Positions 26,868-35,559 of a DNA stretch of 64,000 nucleotides are shown here, in pieces. How positions within the stretch are numbered: position 1 is the stretch's first letter; each line of letters starts with the position of its first letter. The notes under the pieces were generated by a model that was not told where the DNA came from, did no database searches, and saw only the letters and a list, made by a program, of their open reading frames with translations. The translations under genes were made by a program, and so were the position numbers. The stretch is from the NCBI RefSeq assembly GCF_003609645.1, contig NZ_MCIB01000040.1, forward strand, positions 1 to 64,000, in the 5' to 3' direction. Source of the DNA: Thermohalobacter berrensis (GTDB lineage: Bacteria; Bacillota; Clostridia; Tissierellales; Thermohalobacteraceae).

Positions 26868-27767
26868 GTGAAGATAATAAGGAATGAAAGGGGTTCAACA
26901 TATATAATTACCATTTTAGCTATGACTGCAATCTTAGGATTTACAGCTTTAGTTACAGATGTTGGCTTGCTTCTTATAAAGAAGGTCAATTTATCCAATG
27001 CTTTAGATGCTAGTGTTCTTGCAGGTATTCAAGAACTTCCCTCTAATTCAGATAAGGCTATTGAAGTAGTTAAAGAATATGCACAAAAGAATGGTGTTTC
27101 CCCAGAAAATATTGAAGTATATATTCAAAATGATAATACTTTATTAAAGGCTTATGCAGTAGATGATGTGAATTTTATGTTTGCGAAAATCCTAGGTATA
27201 AATCAGTCTCAGGTTAGTGCAAGCTCTACTGCAATAGTAGCTCCTGTAACAGCTGTATATGATGGCATAAGGCCCTTTGTGGTAGAACAGCAGGATTTTG
27301 AATATGGTCAGCAGGTTGTATTAAAGGAAGGGGCTGGAGATGGGTACAATGGCAACTATGGAGCTGTGGCCCTTGGAGGTACAGGTTCAAATATATTTAG
27401 AAATAATGTTAAATACGGATATAAAGGGAAACTTAAAGTAGGAGATTTAATTGATACTGAAACAGGTAATATGTCAGGACCCACATTAGAAGGAATTGAT
27501 TTCATATTACAGGTTGATTATAGTACTTTTGATAATTTTTCTAGAGATTCTTTAAGATTATGGACAATACCTGTAGTAGATACTTTAGCTGTTGATGGTA
27601 GAAAAGAGGTTAAGGTAGTTGGTTTTGCTGAATTTTTTGTAGAGGGTGCAGTTGAGAACAATGGTAAGGCTGAAATTATAGGTAGATTTATTGAGTTTGC
27701 AGTAAATGGAGATATTAGTGAAACTCAAAGTGATTTTGGATTAAAGGGAGTTAAACTTATAGAGTAA
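26868..27767 (+). CDS. tadG: TadG-like pilus assembly protein
   Basis: A 299-residue protein with a single N-terminal membrane helix of the TadE/TadG type (NERGSTYIITILAMTAILGF) and an extracellular part (DASVLAGIQELP, then VTAVYDGIRPFVVEQQDF). It lacks the von Willebrand domain of long TadG proteins. GTG start after AGAGGTGG. It sits inside the co-directional pilus operon between tadE and cpaB. Confidence 0.82.
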   Translation: MKIIRNERGSTYIITILAMTAILGFTALVTDVGLLLIKKVNLSNALDASVLAGIQELPSNSDKAIEVVKEYAQKNGVSPENIEVYIQNDNTLLKAYAVDDVNFMFAKILGINQSQVSASSTAIVAPVTAVYDGIRPFVVEQQDFEYGQQVVLKEGAGDGYNGNYGAVALGGTGSNIFRNNVKYGYKGKLKVGDLIDTETGNMSGPTLEGIDFILQVDYSTFDNFSRDSLRLWTIPVVDTLAVDGRKEVKVVGFAEFFVEGAVENNGKAEIIGRFIEFAVNGDISETQSDFGLKGVKLIE

Positions 27768-27792
27768 AGTAGAGTTTCAGGAGGAGTCTAGA

Positions 27793-28548
27793 ATGCAAAA
27801 TCTTAACAAAAAGTTGTTTATTATAGCATTATTATTTGCATTAATAACTAGTTATTTTACCTATAGATATTTACACCAAATAAAAAACAAATATAATAAA
27901 ACAGAATATATTAAGGTAATTGTTGCTACAAAGGATATTTTACCTAGGGAAAAGATAACATCAGAAATGATAGAAGAAGTTAAAGTAATAAAAGGAACTA
28001 ATGTTATTAAAGGAATCCAAGATAGAAGTAAAATTATAGGCAAGTACGCTAAAGGGAAAATTTTAAAAGGTGAAGTAATACCTGCTGATAGACTATTTAA
28101 AGATGAAGAAAAATTCCTTTCCTTTAGAATATCTAATGGAAAAAGGGCTATATCTATAGCAGCTGATAATATAAGTGGTGTTTCAGATTTAATTAAGCCT
28201 GGTGATTATGTTGATGTTTATGTTACAGTTGATGAAAAAATGATTGAGAATAAATATAACAAAGTAGTATACCCTCCAATAACAAAACTACTTTTACAGA
28301 ACATAAAGGTGTTAGCTATTGATAAAAAACAGTTTGCGGATAATAAAGAGAGAAAACAAATTCCCAATAGATATGCTGTAACACTGGAAGTTTCTCCAAT
28401 ACAGGCTGAAAAGCTTGTACTAGGAGAAGAAATAGGGAGGTTAAAGCTTGCTTTAAGACCACTTAATGAAGATAAAATCTATAATACCCCTGGAACTATA
28501 AGACAAGATATTGTACCAGATAAAGGGAAAATAACTGTCCCTAAGTAG
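27793..28548 (+). CDS. cpaB: Flp pilus assembly protein CpaB (RcpC)
   Basis: A 251-residue protein with an N-terminal membrane helix (7-26) and a SAF domain (about 40-110: VATKDILPREKITSEMI, then GKILKGEVIPADRL). An RcpC-type domain follows with the family motif RAISIAADNISGVSDLIKPG near residue 119. It is thought to stabilise the outer part of the Tad machine; in a one-membrane cell it would face the cell wall. RBS AGGAGG is clear. It is followed closely by the CpaE-like gene. Confidence 0.88.
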   Translation: MQNLNKKLFIIALLFALITSYFTYRYLHQIKNKYNKTEYIKVIVATKDILPREKITSEMIEEVKVIKGTNVIKGIQDRSKIIGKYAKGKILKGEVIPADRLFKDEEKFLSFRISNGKRAISIAADNISGVSDLIKPGDYVDVYVTVDEKMIENKYNKVVYPPITKLLLQNIKVLAIDKKQFADNKERKQIPNRYAVTLEVSPIQAEKLVLGEEIGRLKLALRPLNEDKIYNTPGTIRQDIVPDKGKITVPK

Positions 28549-28562
28549 ATGGGAGTGAAAGT

Positions 28563-29726
28563 ATGGAACAGAAGATTAAGGTTTTAATTGTAGATGATGT
28601 AGAGGAAACAAGAGAGCTTATGAGAACTTTATTTTCATTTGAACCTCGTATTGAAATAGTGGGAGAGGCATCAGATGGTGAAGAGGCAATAGAGCTTACA
28701 TCTAAATTAAGACCTGATGTAGTTCTTATGGATATAAATATGCCAGGGCTTAATGGATTAAAAGCTACAGAGATTATAAGTAAAAAAATGCCTGATGTTA
28801 TTGTAATAGTTGTATCTGTCCAGAAAGAAAGAGAATATCTAAAAAAAGCTATGTTATGTGGTGCTAAAGAATATATTGTGAAACCATTAGATTTAAATAC
28901 AACAGTAAAGACAATAATAGATACCTACAACTTAGAACAGGAAAGAAGAAACTATATTGATAGCTCAAATCCTAATAAATTAGTCAAAAAGGACCCTGAA
29001 ATAATTTCCGTTTTTAGCACAAAGGGAGGAGTAGGTAAAACTACAATAGCTGTTAATACAGCATTAAGTATTACTAGGCAAACAGGAGAAAAGGTTGCCA
29101 TTATAGATTTAGATCTTCAGTTTGGAGATGTAGCAATTATTTTAGATATTACCCCTACAAAGACAATTGTTGATTTAATTGAAGAAATATCTGATTTAAA
29201 TGGAGAGATACTCAATGAATATATGTTGGAGTATATACCAGGTCTTAAGATACTTTCAGCCCCTATAAAGCCAGAATATGCAGAATATATTAATTCATCA
29301 CATATAGAAAAAATAATTGAGGTTATGAAAACAGAATATCAATATATTATTATAGATACTCCTACTAATTTTGATGAGGTCACATTAACTGCCCTTGATA
29401 TGTCAGATAAAGTCCTTTTCGTAACAAATATGGATTTAGTTTCTATTAAAAATACAAAAGTAGGATTAGAGGTGATGAATTCACTAAATTACTCAGAAGA
29501 AAAGGTTAAGCTAGTTGTAAATAAAGCATCTCAAAAATTTGGAATAAAATATAAAGACTTAGAAGAAGCCTTTGAAAATGACATAAGGGCATTTATCCCA
29601 GATGACAAAAAGACAATCATCACATCTATAAATAAAGGCTATCCCTTTATGAGATACAGAAAGAGCAATAAAATTTGTAGAAGTATGAAAGAGCTTTCTA
29701 AGAAAATAGTTAGCGGGAAATATTAA
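28563..29726 (+). CDS. cpaE: CpaE-like protein (receiver plus MinD/ParA-type ATPase)
   Basis: Localisation factor of Tad pili. Residues 1-125 are a response-regulator receiver domain with phospho-acceptor D57 (VLMDINMPG). Residues 145-387 are a MinD/ParA-type ATPase with deviant Walker A FSTKGGVGKTT and the Walker B region AIIDLDLQFGD. Unlike many CpaE proteins, which have a degenerate receiver, D57 and the acidic pair D11-D12 are kept, so phosphorylation is possible. No histidine kinase gene lies next to it. Confidence 0.9.
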   Translation: MEQKIKVLIVDDVEETRELMRTLFSFEPRIEIVGEASDGEEAIELTSKLRPDVVLMDINMPGLNGLKATEIISKKMPDVIVIVVSVQKEREYLKKAMLCGAKEYIVKPLDLNTTVKTIIDTYNLEQERRNYIDSSNPNKLVKKDPEIISVFSTKGGVGKTTIAVNTALSITRQTGEKVAIIDLDLQFGDVAIILDITPTKTIVDLIEEISDLNGEILNEYMLEYIPGLKILSAPIKPEYAEYINSSHIEKIIEVMKTEYQYIIIDTPTNFDEVTLTALDMSDKVLFVTNMDLVSIKNTKVGLEVMNSLNYSEEKVKLVVNKASQKFGIKYKDLEEAFENDIRAFIPDDKKTIITSINKGYPFMRYRKSNKICRSMKELSKKIVSGKY

Positions 29727-29741
29727 TGGTAGGTGGTCTAT

Positions 29742-31076
29742 ATGTCTTTAAGGAAAAGACTTCAAAGGGATAAACCAGATTTAGACAAAGAGAATAAAAA
29801 GGATTCAAAGAAAAAAGAAAACTCCTTTTATAAGCTAAAAAATAAAATACAAGATAAAGTAGTTGAAGAGTTAACAGTAGACCTAAATGAAGTAGATGAA
29901 GAAAATGAAGATTTAAAAAATGAGATAAAAGAAATAATTGATCAATACATTATTAATGAAAGTTTAAATATTACTAGAATAGAACGGAAAAAGATAACTG
30001 AACAGATATTAGATGAAATATTGGGCTTTGGACCTATAACTCCCCTTTTATCCGATAGTGAAGTAACAGAGATAATGGTTAATGGACCTAAAAAGGTGTA
30101 TGTAGAAAAAAATGGAAAGCTCATATTATCAGATGTACAATTTAAAGATAATGCACATGTATTAAAAATAATTGAAAGAATTGTAGCCCCACTAGGTAGG
30201 AGAATAGATGAAAGCTCTCCAATGGTTGATGCAAGATTACCTAATGGTTCAAGGGTTAATGCTATTATTCCTCCATTAGCCCTTAACGGTCCTACTATAA
30301 CTATAAGAAAGTTTTCTGATGATCCCTTTACTATTGGTGATTTGGTAAGTTTTGGTACTTTAACTAATCAGATGGCAGAGATCCTTAGGGCATGTGTTGA
30401 AGGAAGGCTTAATATTATTGTTTCTGGAGGAACAGGAAGTGGTAAAACTACTACTTTAAATGTTTTATCATCCTTTATACCAAATACTGAAAGGATAGTT
30501 ACTATAGAGGATGCTGCAGAACTTAAATTACACCAAGAACATGTTGTTAGACTAGAAACTAGACCTGCTAATATTGAAGGAAAGGGAGAAATAAGTATAA
30601 GGGATTTAGTTAAAAACAGTCTAAGGATGAGACCAGATAGGATAGTTGTTGGAGAGGTGCGTTCAGGAGAGGCCTTAGATATGCTACAGGCTATGAATAC
30701 TGGACATGATGGCTCTTTAACTACAGGACATGCCAATTCTCCAAGGGATATGCTATCTAGGCTTGAAACAATGGTACTTATGGCAGGTATGGAATTGCCG
30801 GTAAAAGCTATAAGGGAGCAGATTGCTTCAGCAGTTGACTTAATTGTGCAACAGTCAAGACTAAGGGATGGAAGTAGGAAAATAACACATATAACTGAAG
30901 TACAGGGTATGGAAGGTGATGTTATAGTTTTACAGGATATATTTAGGTTTAGACAAGAAGGAGTAGGAAATGGAGGAAGAGTAGTAGGAAAATTTGAATT
31001 TACTGGAATTAAGCCAAAGTTTTTAGACAAGCTAAAGGCAAAGGGAATAACATTTCCTTCTGACATATTTATGTAA
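29742..31076 (+). CDS. cpaF: Tad pilus secretion ATPase CpaF (TadA)
   Basis: Hexameric motor of the pilus, a type II/IV secretion ATPase of 444 aa. Walker A is VSGGTGSGKTTT near residue 228. The Asp box is IVTIEDAAEL, Walker B is RPDRIVVGEVRSGEALD, and the His box is TTGHANSPRDML. A charged N-terminal domain precedes. The start is ATG 29742, five bases after AGGTGG; an upstream in-frame GTG overlaps that site. The gene looks intact, in contrast to the platform genes that follow. Confidence 0.94.
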   Translation: MSLRKRLQRDKPDLDKENKKDSKKKENSFYKLKNKIQDKVVEELTVDLNEVDEENEDLKNEIKEIIDQYIINESLNITRIERKKITEQILDEILGFGPITPLLSDSEVTEIMVNGPKKVYVEKNGKLILSDVQFKDNAHVLKIIERIVAPLGRRIDESSPMVDARLPNGSRVNAIIPPLALNGPTITIRKFSDDPFTIGDLVSFGTLTNQMAEILRACVEGRLNIIVSGGTGSGKTTTLNVLSSFIPNTERIVTIEDAAELKLHQEHVVRLETRPANIEGKGEISIRDLVKNSLRMRPDRIVVGEVRSGEALDMLQAMNTGHDGSLTTGHANSPRDMLSRLETMVLMAGMELPVKAIREQIASAVDLIVQQSRLRDGSRKITHITEVQGMEGDVIVLQDIFRFRQEGVGNGGRVVGKFEFTGIKPKFLDKLKAKGITFPSDIFM

Positions 31077-31094
31077 GATTCAGGGGTGTAGTAG

Positions 31095-32068
31095 ATGTTG
31101 ATTATTAATTTAATTTTAGTATTTATTTCAACACAGTTAGTTATTTATAGTTTATTTATTTTAATCTTTTCAAGACCAAGGGCTATTTATAGGTTAGAAA
31201 AATATTTAAATCCTGTAGATAACACTGAAAATGAAGAAAAAACTAACTATAGATTAAAGCTAAAACCGAGAAAATTATTAAATAGTCTTGGTAATAAATT
31301 AGGTAATTTAATGCCTATAAAAGAGTATTTAAAAAAGGTACAACAGGAACTTATAAGGGCAGGTTTGCCTTTAAAAGGAGAAGAATTTTTTCTACCCAAA
31401 GTATAATGTCTATTTTTATATTACTTTTTATGCTAAATATTTCTAAGTCAGCTTTTATGGCATTATTTGGTGGAATTTTAGGTTGGTTTATTCCTAAAAT
31501 AATTCTACAAATAAAGAAGAAGAAAAGATATAAACTTTTTAATGAACAACTTGGGGATGCTATAGTTTTAATCTCTAATTCACTAAAGGCTGGACATAGT
31601 TTCCTTCAAGCGGTTGATTCAGTAGCAAGGGAGATGCCATCACCAATATCTAAAGAATTCCAAAAAGTGCTAAAAGAGATGAGACTTGGTATTACTACTG
31701 AAAAAGCATTGTCCAATCTTTTAAATAGGGTAGAAAGTGATGATTTAGAGCTTATGGTAACTGCTGTTGTAATTCAACGACAAATTGGAGGTAATCTATC
31801 AGAAATACTTGATAATTTAGCAAATACAATAAGGGAAAGGGTAAAACTTAAGGGTGAAATTCGAACACTTACTGCCCAAGGTAGATTATCTGGAATAATT
31901 ATTTCTTTGCTTCCCTTAGTTATAGGATTAGTTCTATATATTATTAATCCCAACTATTTAAAAGGACTTTATGAAAGCCCATTTGTTTTTTTTATTATAG
32001 GTGTTGCTGCAATTAATCAATTGATAGGGATTTTATTAATTAATAAGATAGTCAAGATAGAGGTATAG
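31095..32068 (+). pseudogene. tadB: tadB with a frameshift in a T6 run
   Basis: Inner-membrane platform protein of the Tad pilus (T2SF domain). It reads in two frames: 31095-31406 (103 aa, N-terminal helix and linker, ending at a TAA) and 31406-32068 (220 aa, second helix, T2SF domain with SNSLKAGHSFLQAVDSV and QIGGNLSEILDNLANTIRER, last helices). The join is at 31386-31391, TTTTTT: with seven T the sequence would read GEEFFSTQSIMSIF without a break. The downstream frame has an ATG overlapping the stop (TAATG), but no proper ribosome binding site. It may be a real mutation, a phase-variable tract, a slippage site or a sequencing error. Confidence 0.82.
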
Positions 32069-32079
32069 GAGTGGAAATT

Positions 32080-33004
32080 ATGACTATTTTTATAACTATT
32101 TTTATATTTATATTGGTCTTTACCTTAATACTTTTAATAATGAGAATTATATATAAGAATCAGCTACAAATACAAAAAAGGTTTAACAAAATTATAAATA
32201 AACCGAAGGCTTCTAAAGATGAAATCGATGAATTAGAAGTGCCATTTCATGAGAGGGTAATTAGGCCAATTACTAAAAAAAATATTAGATTTAGCCTCAA
32301 AAATAACTCCTAATGGAGCGAAAAGCCGTATTGAAGAGAGACTTTTAGTAGCAGGTAACCCCTATAATTTAAAAGCAGAAAGTTGGTTCGTTGTAAAAAT
32401 AATTACAAGTGTTGTAATACCTGTAATTACAATATTATATTTAGCTATTAATAATCTCCTTTTTTCTAAAATAGCTTTAATATTAAGTATACTGATATTA
32501 TTAGTAAATATTTTACCTAATTTGTTATTACAGCAAATCACAAAAAAAAGGCAAAATACCATAGTTAATACACTTCCAGATGTACTTGATTTATTGACTG
32601 TAAGTGTTGAAGCAGGTCTTTCCTTTGATGGAGCCTTAGAAAGGTTAATAAACAATATTGAAGGAATATTGTCACATGAGTTTAGTAGAGTATTAAGCGA
32701 AATAAGGATGGGTAAAAGTAGAAAAGAGGCATTAAAGGATATGAGTACAAGGTGTGGTGTTTCTGATTTAACTGCACTGATTGGGGCATTAATTCAGGCA
32801 GATGAGTTAGGAGTAGGCGTAAGTAATGTTTTAAGGGTGCAGTCGGTTCAAATGAGACAAAAAAGAAGGCAGAGGGCCCAAGAAAAGGCTATGAAAGCCC
32901 CAGTTAAGATGCTGTTTCCATTAATATTTTTTATATTCCCAGCAATTTTTGTAGTCTTATTAGGACCAGCAGTTATTAAAATTATTGAGATTTTTGGAAA
33001 ATAA
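32080..33004 (+). pseudogene. tadC: tadC with a frameshift in an A8 run
   Basis: Second platform protein of the Tad pilus. ATG 32080 opens a frame with one membrane helix that reaches VIRPITKK and then runs into a stop at about 32313. With one A removed from the A8 run at 32275-32282, the reading continues as ITKKILDLASKITPNGAK and RIEERLLVAGNPYNLKAE. It then runs through two helices into the T2SF domain (LPDVLDLLTVSVEAGLSFDGAL, QADELGVGVSNVLRVQS) to the stop at 33004. The full product would be about 307 aa, normal for TadC. The downstream part alone lacks a credible start. This is the second homopolymer frameshift in adjacent genes. Confidence 0.83.
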
Positions 33005-33029
33005 CTATATAAAAATAGGAAGTGTTAAT

Positions 33030-33386
33030 GTGAAGAAAATAAAAATAAGAAATATTTCTAAAAGTAATGTATTAGTTAAAAATGGAATGTTAGCAGATAA
33101 CTTTTTTACTAGATTTAAGGGACTAATGGGAAAAAAAGAATTAAAAAAGGGAGAGGCCTTGTGTATTAAACCCTGTAAGGGAATACACACTTTTTTTATG
33201 AGATTTAATATTGATGCTGTTTTTATAAACAAAAAGGGAAAAGTGTGTAAAATTATAAAAAATCTAAGGCCATGGAAAATTGCACCATATGTTAAAGAAG
33301 CAGAAATGGTAATTGAACTTCCTAAAGGAGCTGTTGATGAATTTATGATTGAAATAGGAGATAAAATAGTTTTTCGTAACCTATAG
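33030..33386 (+). CDS. DUF192 family protein
   Basis: A 118-residue protein of the DUF192 family, with the typical LADNFFTRFKGLMGKKEL (about 20-37), LCIKPCKGIHTFFMRFNIDAVFI (about 42-64) and final ELPKGAVDEFMIEIGD. I take GTG 33030 as start, since AGGAAG lies before it; the longer upstream frame would overlap tadC. The function is unknown. In some genomes DUF192 genes sit at the end of Tad loci, as here. Its last 6 nt overlap the end of the convergent UGA-containing gene. Confidence 0.85.
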   Translation: MKKIKIRNISKSNVLVKNGMLADNFFTRFKGLMGKKELKKGEALCIKPCKGIHTFFMRFNIDAVFINKKGKVCKIIKNLRPWKIAPYVKEAEMVIELPKGAVDEFMIEIGDKIVFRNL

Positions 33387-33680
33387 AGCTTGTTCTACTT
33401 TTATACCCTTTACTCCTAATATTGGACCTATTACTGGAAGTTTAAATTTTTGATAGACATAGATTTCTTCTTCTACATTTATTCCATTAGTTACAAATAC
33501 CTTTATTCCATCATAGAGATATTTTTTATATCCCTTTTCTGGATTGAAATTTCTTACTAACCTAATACTTAGGTCTCTTACAGCTCCTGCTCAGCCACAA
33601 GAAGATGTTACTATACTAATTACAATATTTAGTTTTTTTCTTTTTAAAAAGGGTATAAGTTTCTCATCAATTTTTATCAT
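33381..33680 (-). CDS. Putative selenoprotein, in-frame UGA at codon 30
   Basis: Reading the minus strand from ATG 33680 to TAG 33381 gives 99 residues with one in-frame TGA (33593-33591). The peptide begins MIKIDEKLIPFLKRKKLNIV, reaches TSSCG, then UGA, then AGAVRDLSIRLVRNF, and ends GIKVEQAL. The ATG has GGGGTGA five bases ahead. The UGA follows Cys-Gly, giving a C-x-U redox-type motif (C28, U30), and a SECIS-like hairpin follows at the right distance. The frame stays coding-like after the UGA (YLYDGIKVFVTNGINVEEEI). The fold may resemble HesB/IscA-like proteins, some of which are selenoproteins in Clostridia; I recall a (seleno)protein family of similar size but cannot confirm membership. 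Alternatives are a nonsense mutation or a sequencing error from TGT/TGC. Confidence 0.75.
33560..33593 (-). promoter_or_regulatory. SECIS-like element
   Basis: On the minus strand the UGA is followed by 16 nt, then ACCUAA, loop GUA, UUAGGU: a perfect 6-bp stem, extendable by a G-U pair, with a 3-nt loop starting with G. The loop begins 22 nt after the UGA. Bacterial SECIS elements have a short stem and a small loop with an early G about 16-37 nt after the UGA, so all three rules are met. Confidence 0.7.
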
Positions 33681-33960
33681 AATATCACCCCAGAGACTAT
33701 ATAGATTTTTGTAAATGATAATATATTTTATATATTAAGTCAACATAAATCAAAAAAATTTTTAGCAATTAAAAATTGTCGGAAAATTTTAAAATTTATT
33801 AACAATTCATGAAAAAAGAGGATAAAAAGAGAATCTGTAGAATAATTGGAAGTAAAGTTTTTTGGTATTATCCAAATATATTCTTAATATTATTGTACTA
33901 ATAATTTGTTGGATAATAATTAAAAGCTTATAAAATCTAAAGAATAGGGGTGATATTGTA

Positions 33961-35379
33961 ATGAAAAGATTTAAAATGCCAAGTGCATTTACTATCCTTT
34001 TTGCAATAATTATTGTTGTAGCAATACTAACACATATTGTGCCAGCTGGGCAGTATGATTATGTTGACCCAGAGGCTGCTAAAAAGGAACCTATTCCTGG
34101 AACTTATCATCCAGTTGACCCTAATCCGCAGGGAATTGGTGATATTATAATGGCTCCAGTTAAAGGTTTTTATGATGCCGTTGATGTTGCACTATTTGTT
34201 ATAGTTATAGGTGGTTTTCTAGGTATAGTTATGAAAACTGGAGCAATAGATGCAGGAATTGCTGAAGTAACTAGACGATTAAAAGGTAGAGAAAAATGGA
34301 TGATACCAATATTAATGATATTCTTCGGCTTAGGTGGAACTACATATGGTATGGCGGAAGAAACTATAGCCTTTTATCCATTATTATTACCTGTATTTAT
34401 TGCAGCTGGATATGATAGTATAACTGCTGCATCAGTAATACTTTTAGGTGCAGGAGTTGGAGTTTTAGGCTCAACTGTTAATCCATTTGCTACAGGTATA
34501 GCATCAGGATTTGCCGGAATATCAATAGGTGAAGGTATAGGATTAAGATTATTAATATTAATAGTAGGGGAATTAGCAACAATCCTATTTGTAATGAGAT
34601 ATGCTGAAAGAGTAAGGAAAGACCCTACAAAGTCATTAGTTTATGATATGATGGAAGATAATAAGAAGCATTTTCTTTCTCAAAGGAAAGCAGATGAATT
34701 TCCAGAGCTTACTGGAAGAAGGAAGTTTATATTGTTCTTGTTTGCCTTAACATTTATAATAATGGTATTTGGAGTTATTCCATTTGAAGATATAGGAATT
34801 ACTGCTATACCTACTCTTTGGTGGTGGTTTGGAGAATTAACAGCTCTATTCCTAGTTTCAGCAATTGTAATTGGTTTAATAGCAGGATTAAATGAGAAAG
34901 AATTAGTATCGGCTTTTGTTGATGGAGCACGTGATTTATTAGGAGTTGCATTAATTATAGGTGTATCCCGTGGTATAACGGTAGTGATGAATGCCGGTAA
35001 TATTACAGATACAGTACTTAACCTAGGTGAAAGAACACTTTCACAAACAGGTTCAGCACCTTTTGCAATTTTAACATACTTATTCTATATACCACTATCA
35101 TTCTTGATCCCATCAACATCAGGTCTTGCAACACTTTCAATGCCAATTATGGCACCATTAGGAGATTTTGCTAATGTTGCAAGGCATATAGTTATAACTG
35201 CATACCAATCAGCATCTGGTATAGTAAATTTAATTACTCCAACTAGTGCTGTTGTTATGGGTGGTTTAGCTATTGCAAGGATACCTTATAATAAATGGAT
35301 AAAGCATGTTTGGAAGCTATTAGTTATATTAATGATAATTATTATTGCTGCATTAAGTTTTGGGGTTTTAGTTGGGTAA
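33961..35379 (+). CDS. YfcC-family permease
   Basis: Integral membrane transporter (472 aa) with about 12 helices. It belongs to the YfcC/DcuC-like group: FAIIIVVAILTHIVPAGQYDY at the start, GLGGTTYGMAEETIAFYPLLLP near residue 122, and FLIPSTSGLATLSMPIMAPLGD near residue 380. Relatives move C4-dicarboxylates, basic amino acids or peptide-derived substrates; the substrate here is not known. AGGGGTG precedes the ATG. No catabolic gene is adjacent that would point to a substrate. Confidence 0.85.
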   Translation: MKRFKMPSAFTILFAIIIVVAILTHIVPAGQYDYVDPEAAKKEPIPGTYHPVDPNPQGIGDIIMAPVKGFYDAVDVALFVIVIGGFLGIVMKTGAIDAGIAEVTRRLKGREKWMIPILMIFFGLGGTTYGMAEETIAFYPLLLPVFIAAGYDSITAASVILLGAGVGVLGSTVNPFATGIASGFAGISIGEGIGLRLLILIVGELATILFVMRYAERVRKDPTKSLVYDMMEDNKKHFLSQRKADEFPELTGRRKFILFLFALTFIIMVFGVIPFEDIGITAIPTLWWWFGELTALFLVSAIVIGLIAGLNEKELVSAFVDGARDLLGVALIIGVSRGITVVMNAGNITDTVLNLGERTLSQTGSAPFAILTYLFYIPLSFLIPSTSGLATLSMPIMAPLGDFANVARHIVITAYQSASGIVNLITPTSAVVMGGLAIARIPYNKWIKHVWKLLVILMIIIIAALSFGVLVG

Positions 35380-35488
35380 AAAAATATTGACAAAATTTTA
35401 TCAATAATATATAATTTAAAATGAAAATACTAATAATGTAATATAAGGAAAATTAAGGAGAATGAATTCTCACTAAATTGGCAATGAA

Positions 35489-35531
35489 GGCCTACTACTT
35501 TCCTATGAAGGGAAAGTTGTGGGCCTTTTTA
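35489..35531 (+). terminator. Leader hairpin or terminator ahead of the Ni/Co locus
   Basis: GGCCTACTACTTTCC pairs with GGGAAAGTTGTGGGCC, then TTTTTATTT. It lies 110 nt after the YfcC gene and 29 nt before the next start. It can end the permease transcript or attenuate the metal locus. A short palindrome, GAGAAT/ATTCTC, stands 20 nt upstream. I do not recognise a known NiCo or cobalamin riboswitch. Confidence 0.75.
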
Positions 35532-35559
35532 TTTTTAAAAGAAAAAGGAGGAAATAAAC

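Noticed and set aside
30368-31066. Long open frame (232 codons) on the strand opposite cpaF
   Set aside because: It is a shadow of the intact cpaF gene, has no RBS, and reads like low-complexity Ser/Leu/Pro sequence.
31406-32068. tadB and tadC as naturally split genes
   Set aside because: A single added T or removed A restores one continuous family-length protein in each case, and the downstream parts lack proper ribosome binding sites.
33381-33680. Reading the UGA gene as a simple pseudogene
   Set aside because: Only one stop in 100 codons, no frameshift, a good RBS, a redox-type C-x-U context and a SECIS-like hairpin at the right distance make a selenoprotein the better hypothesis, though a nonsense mutation is not excluded.
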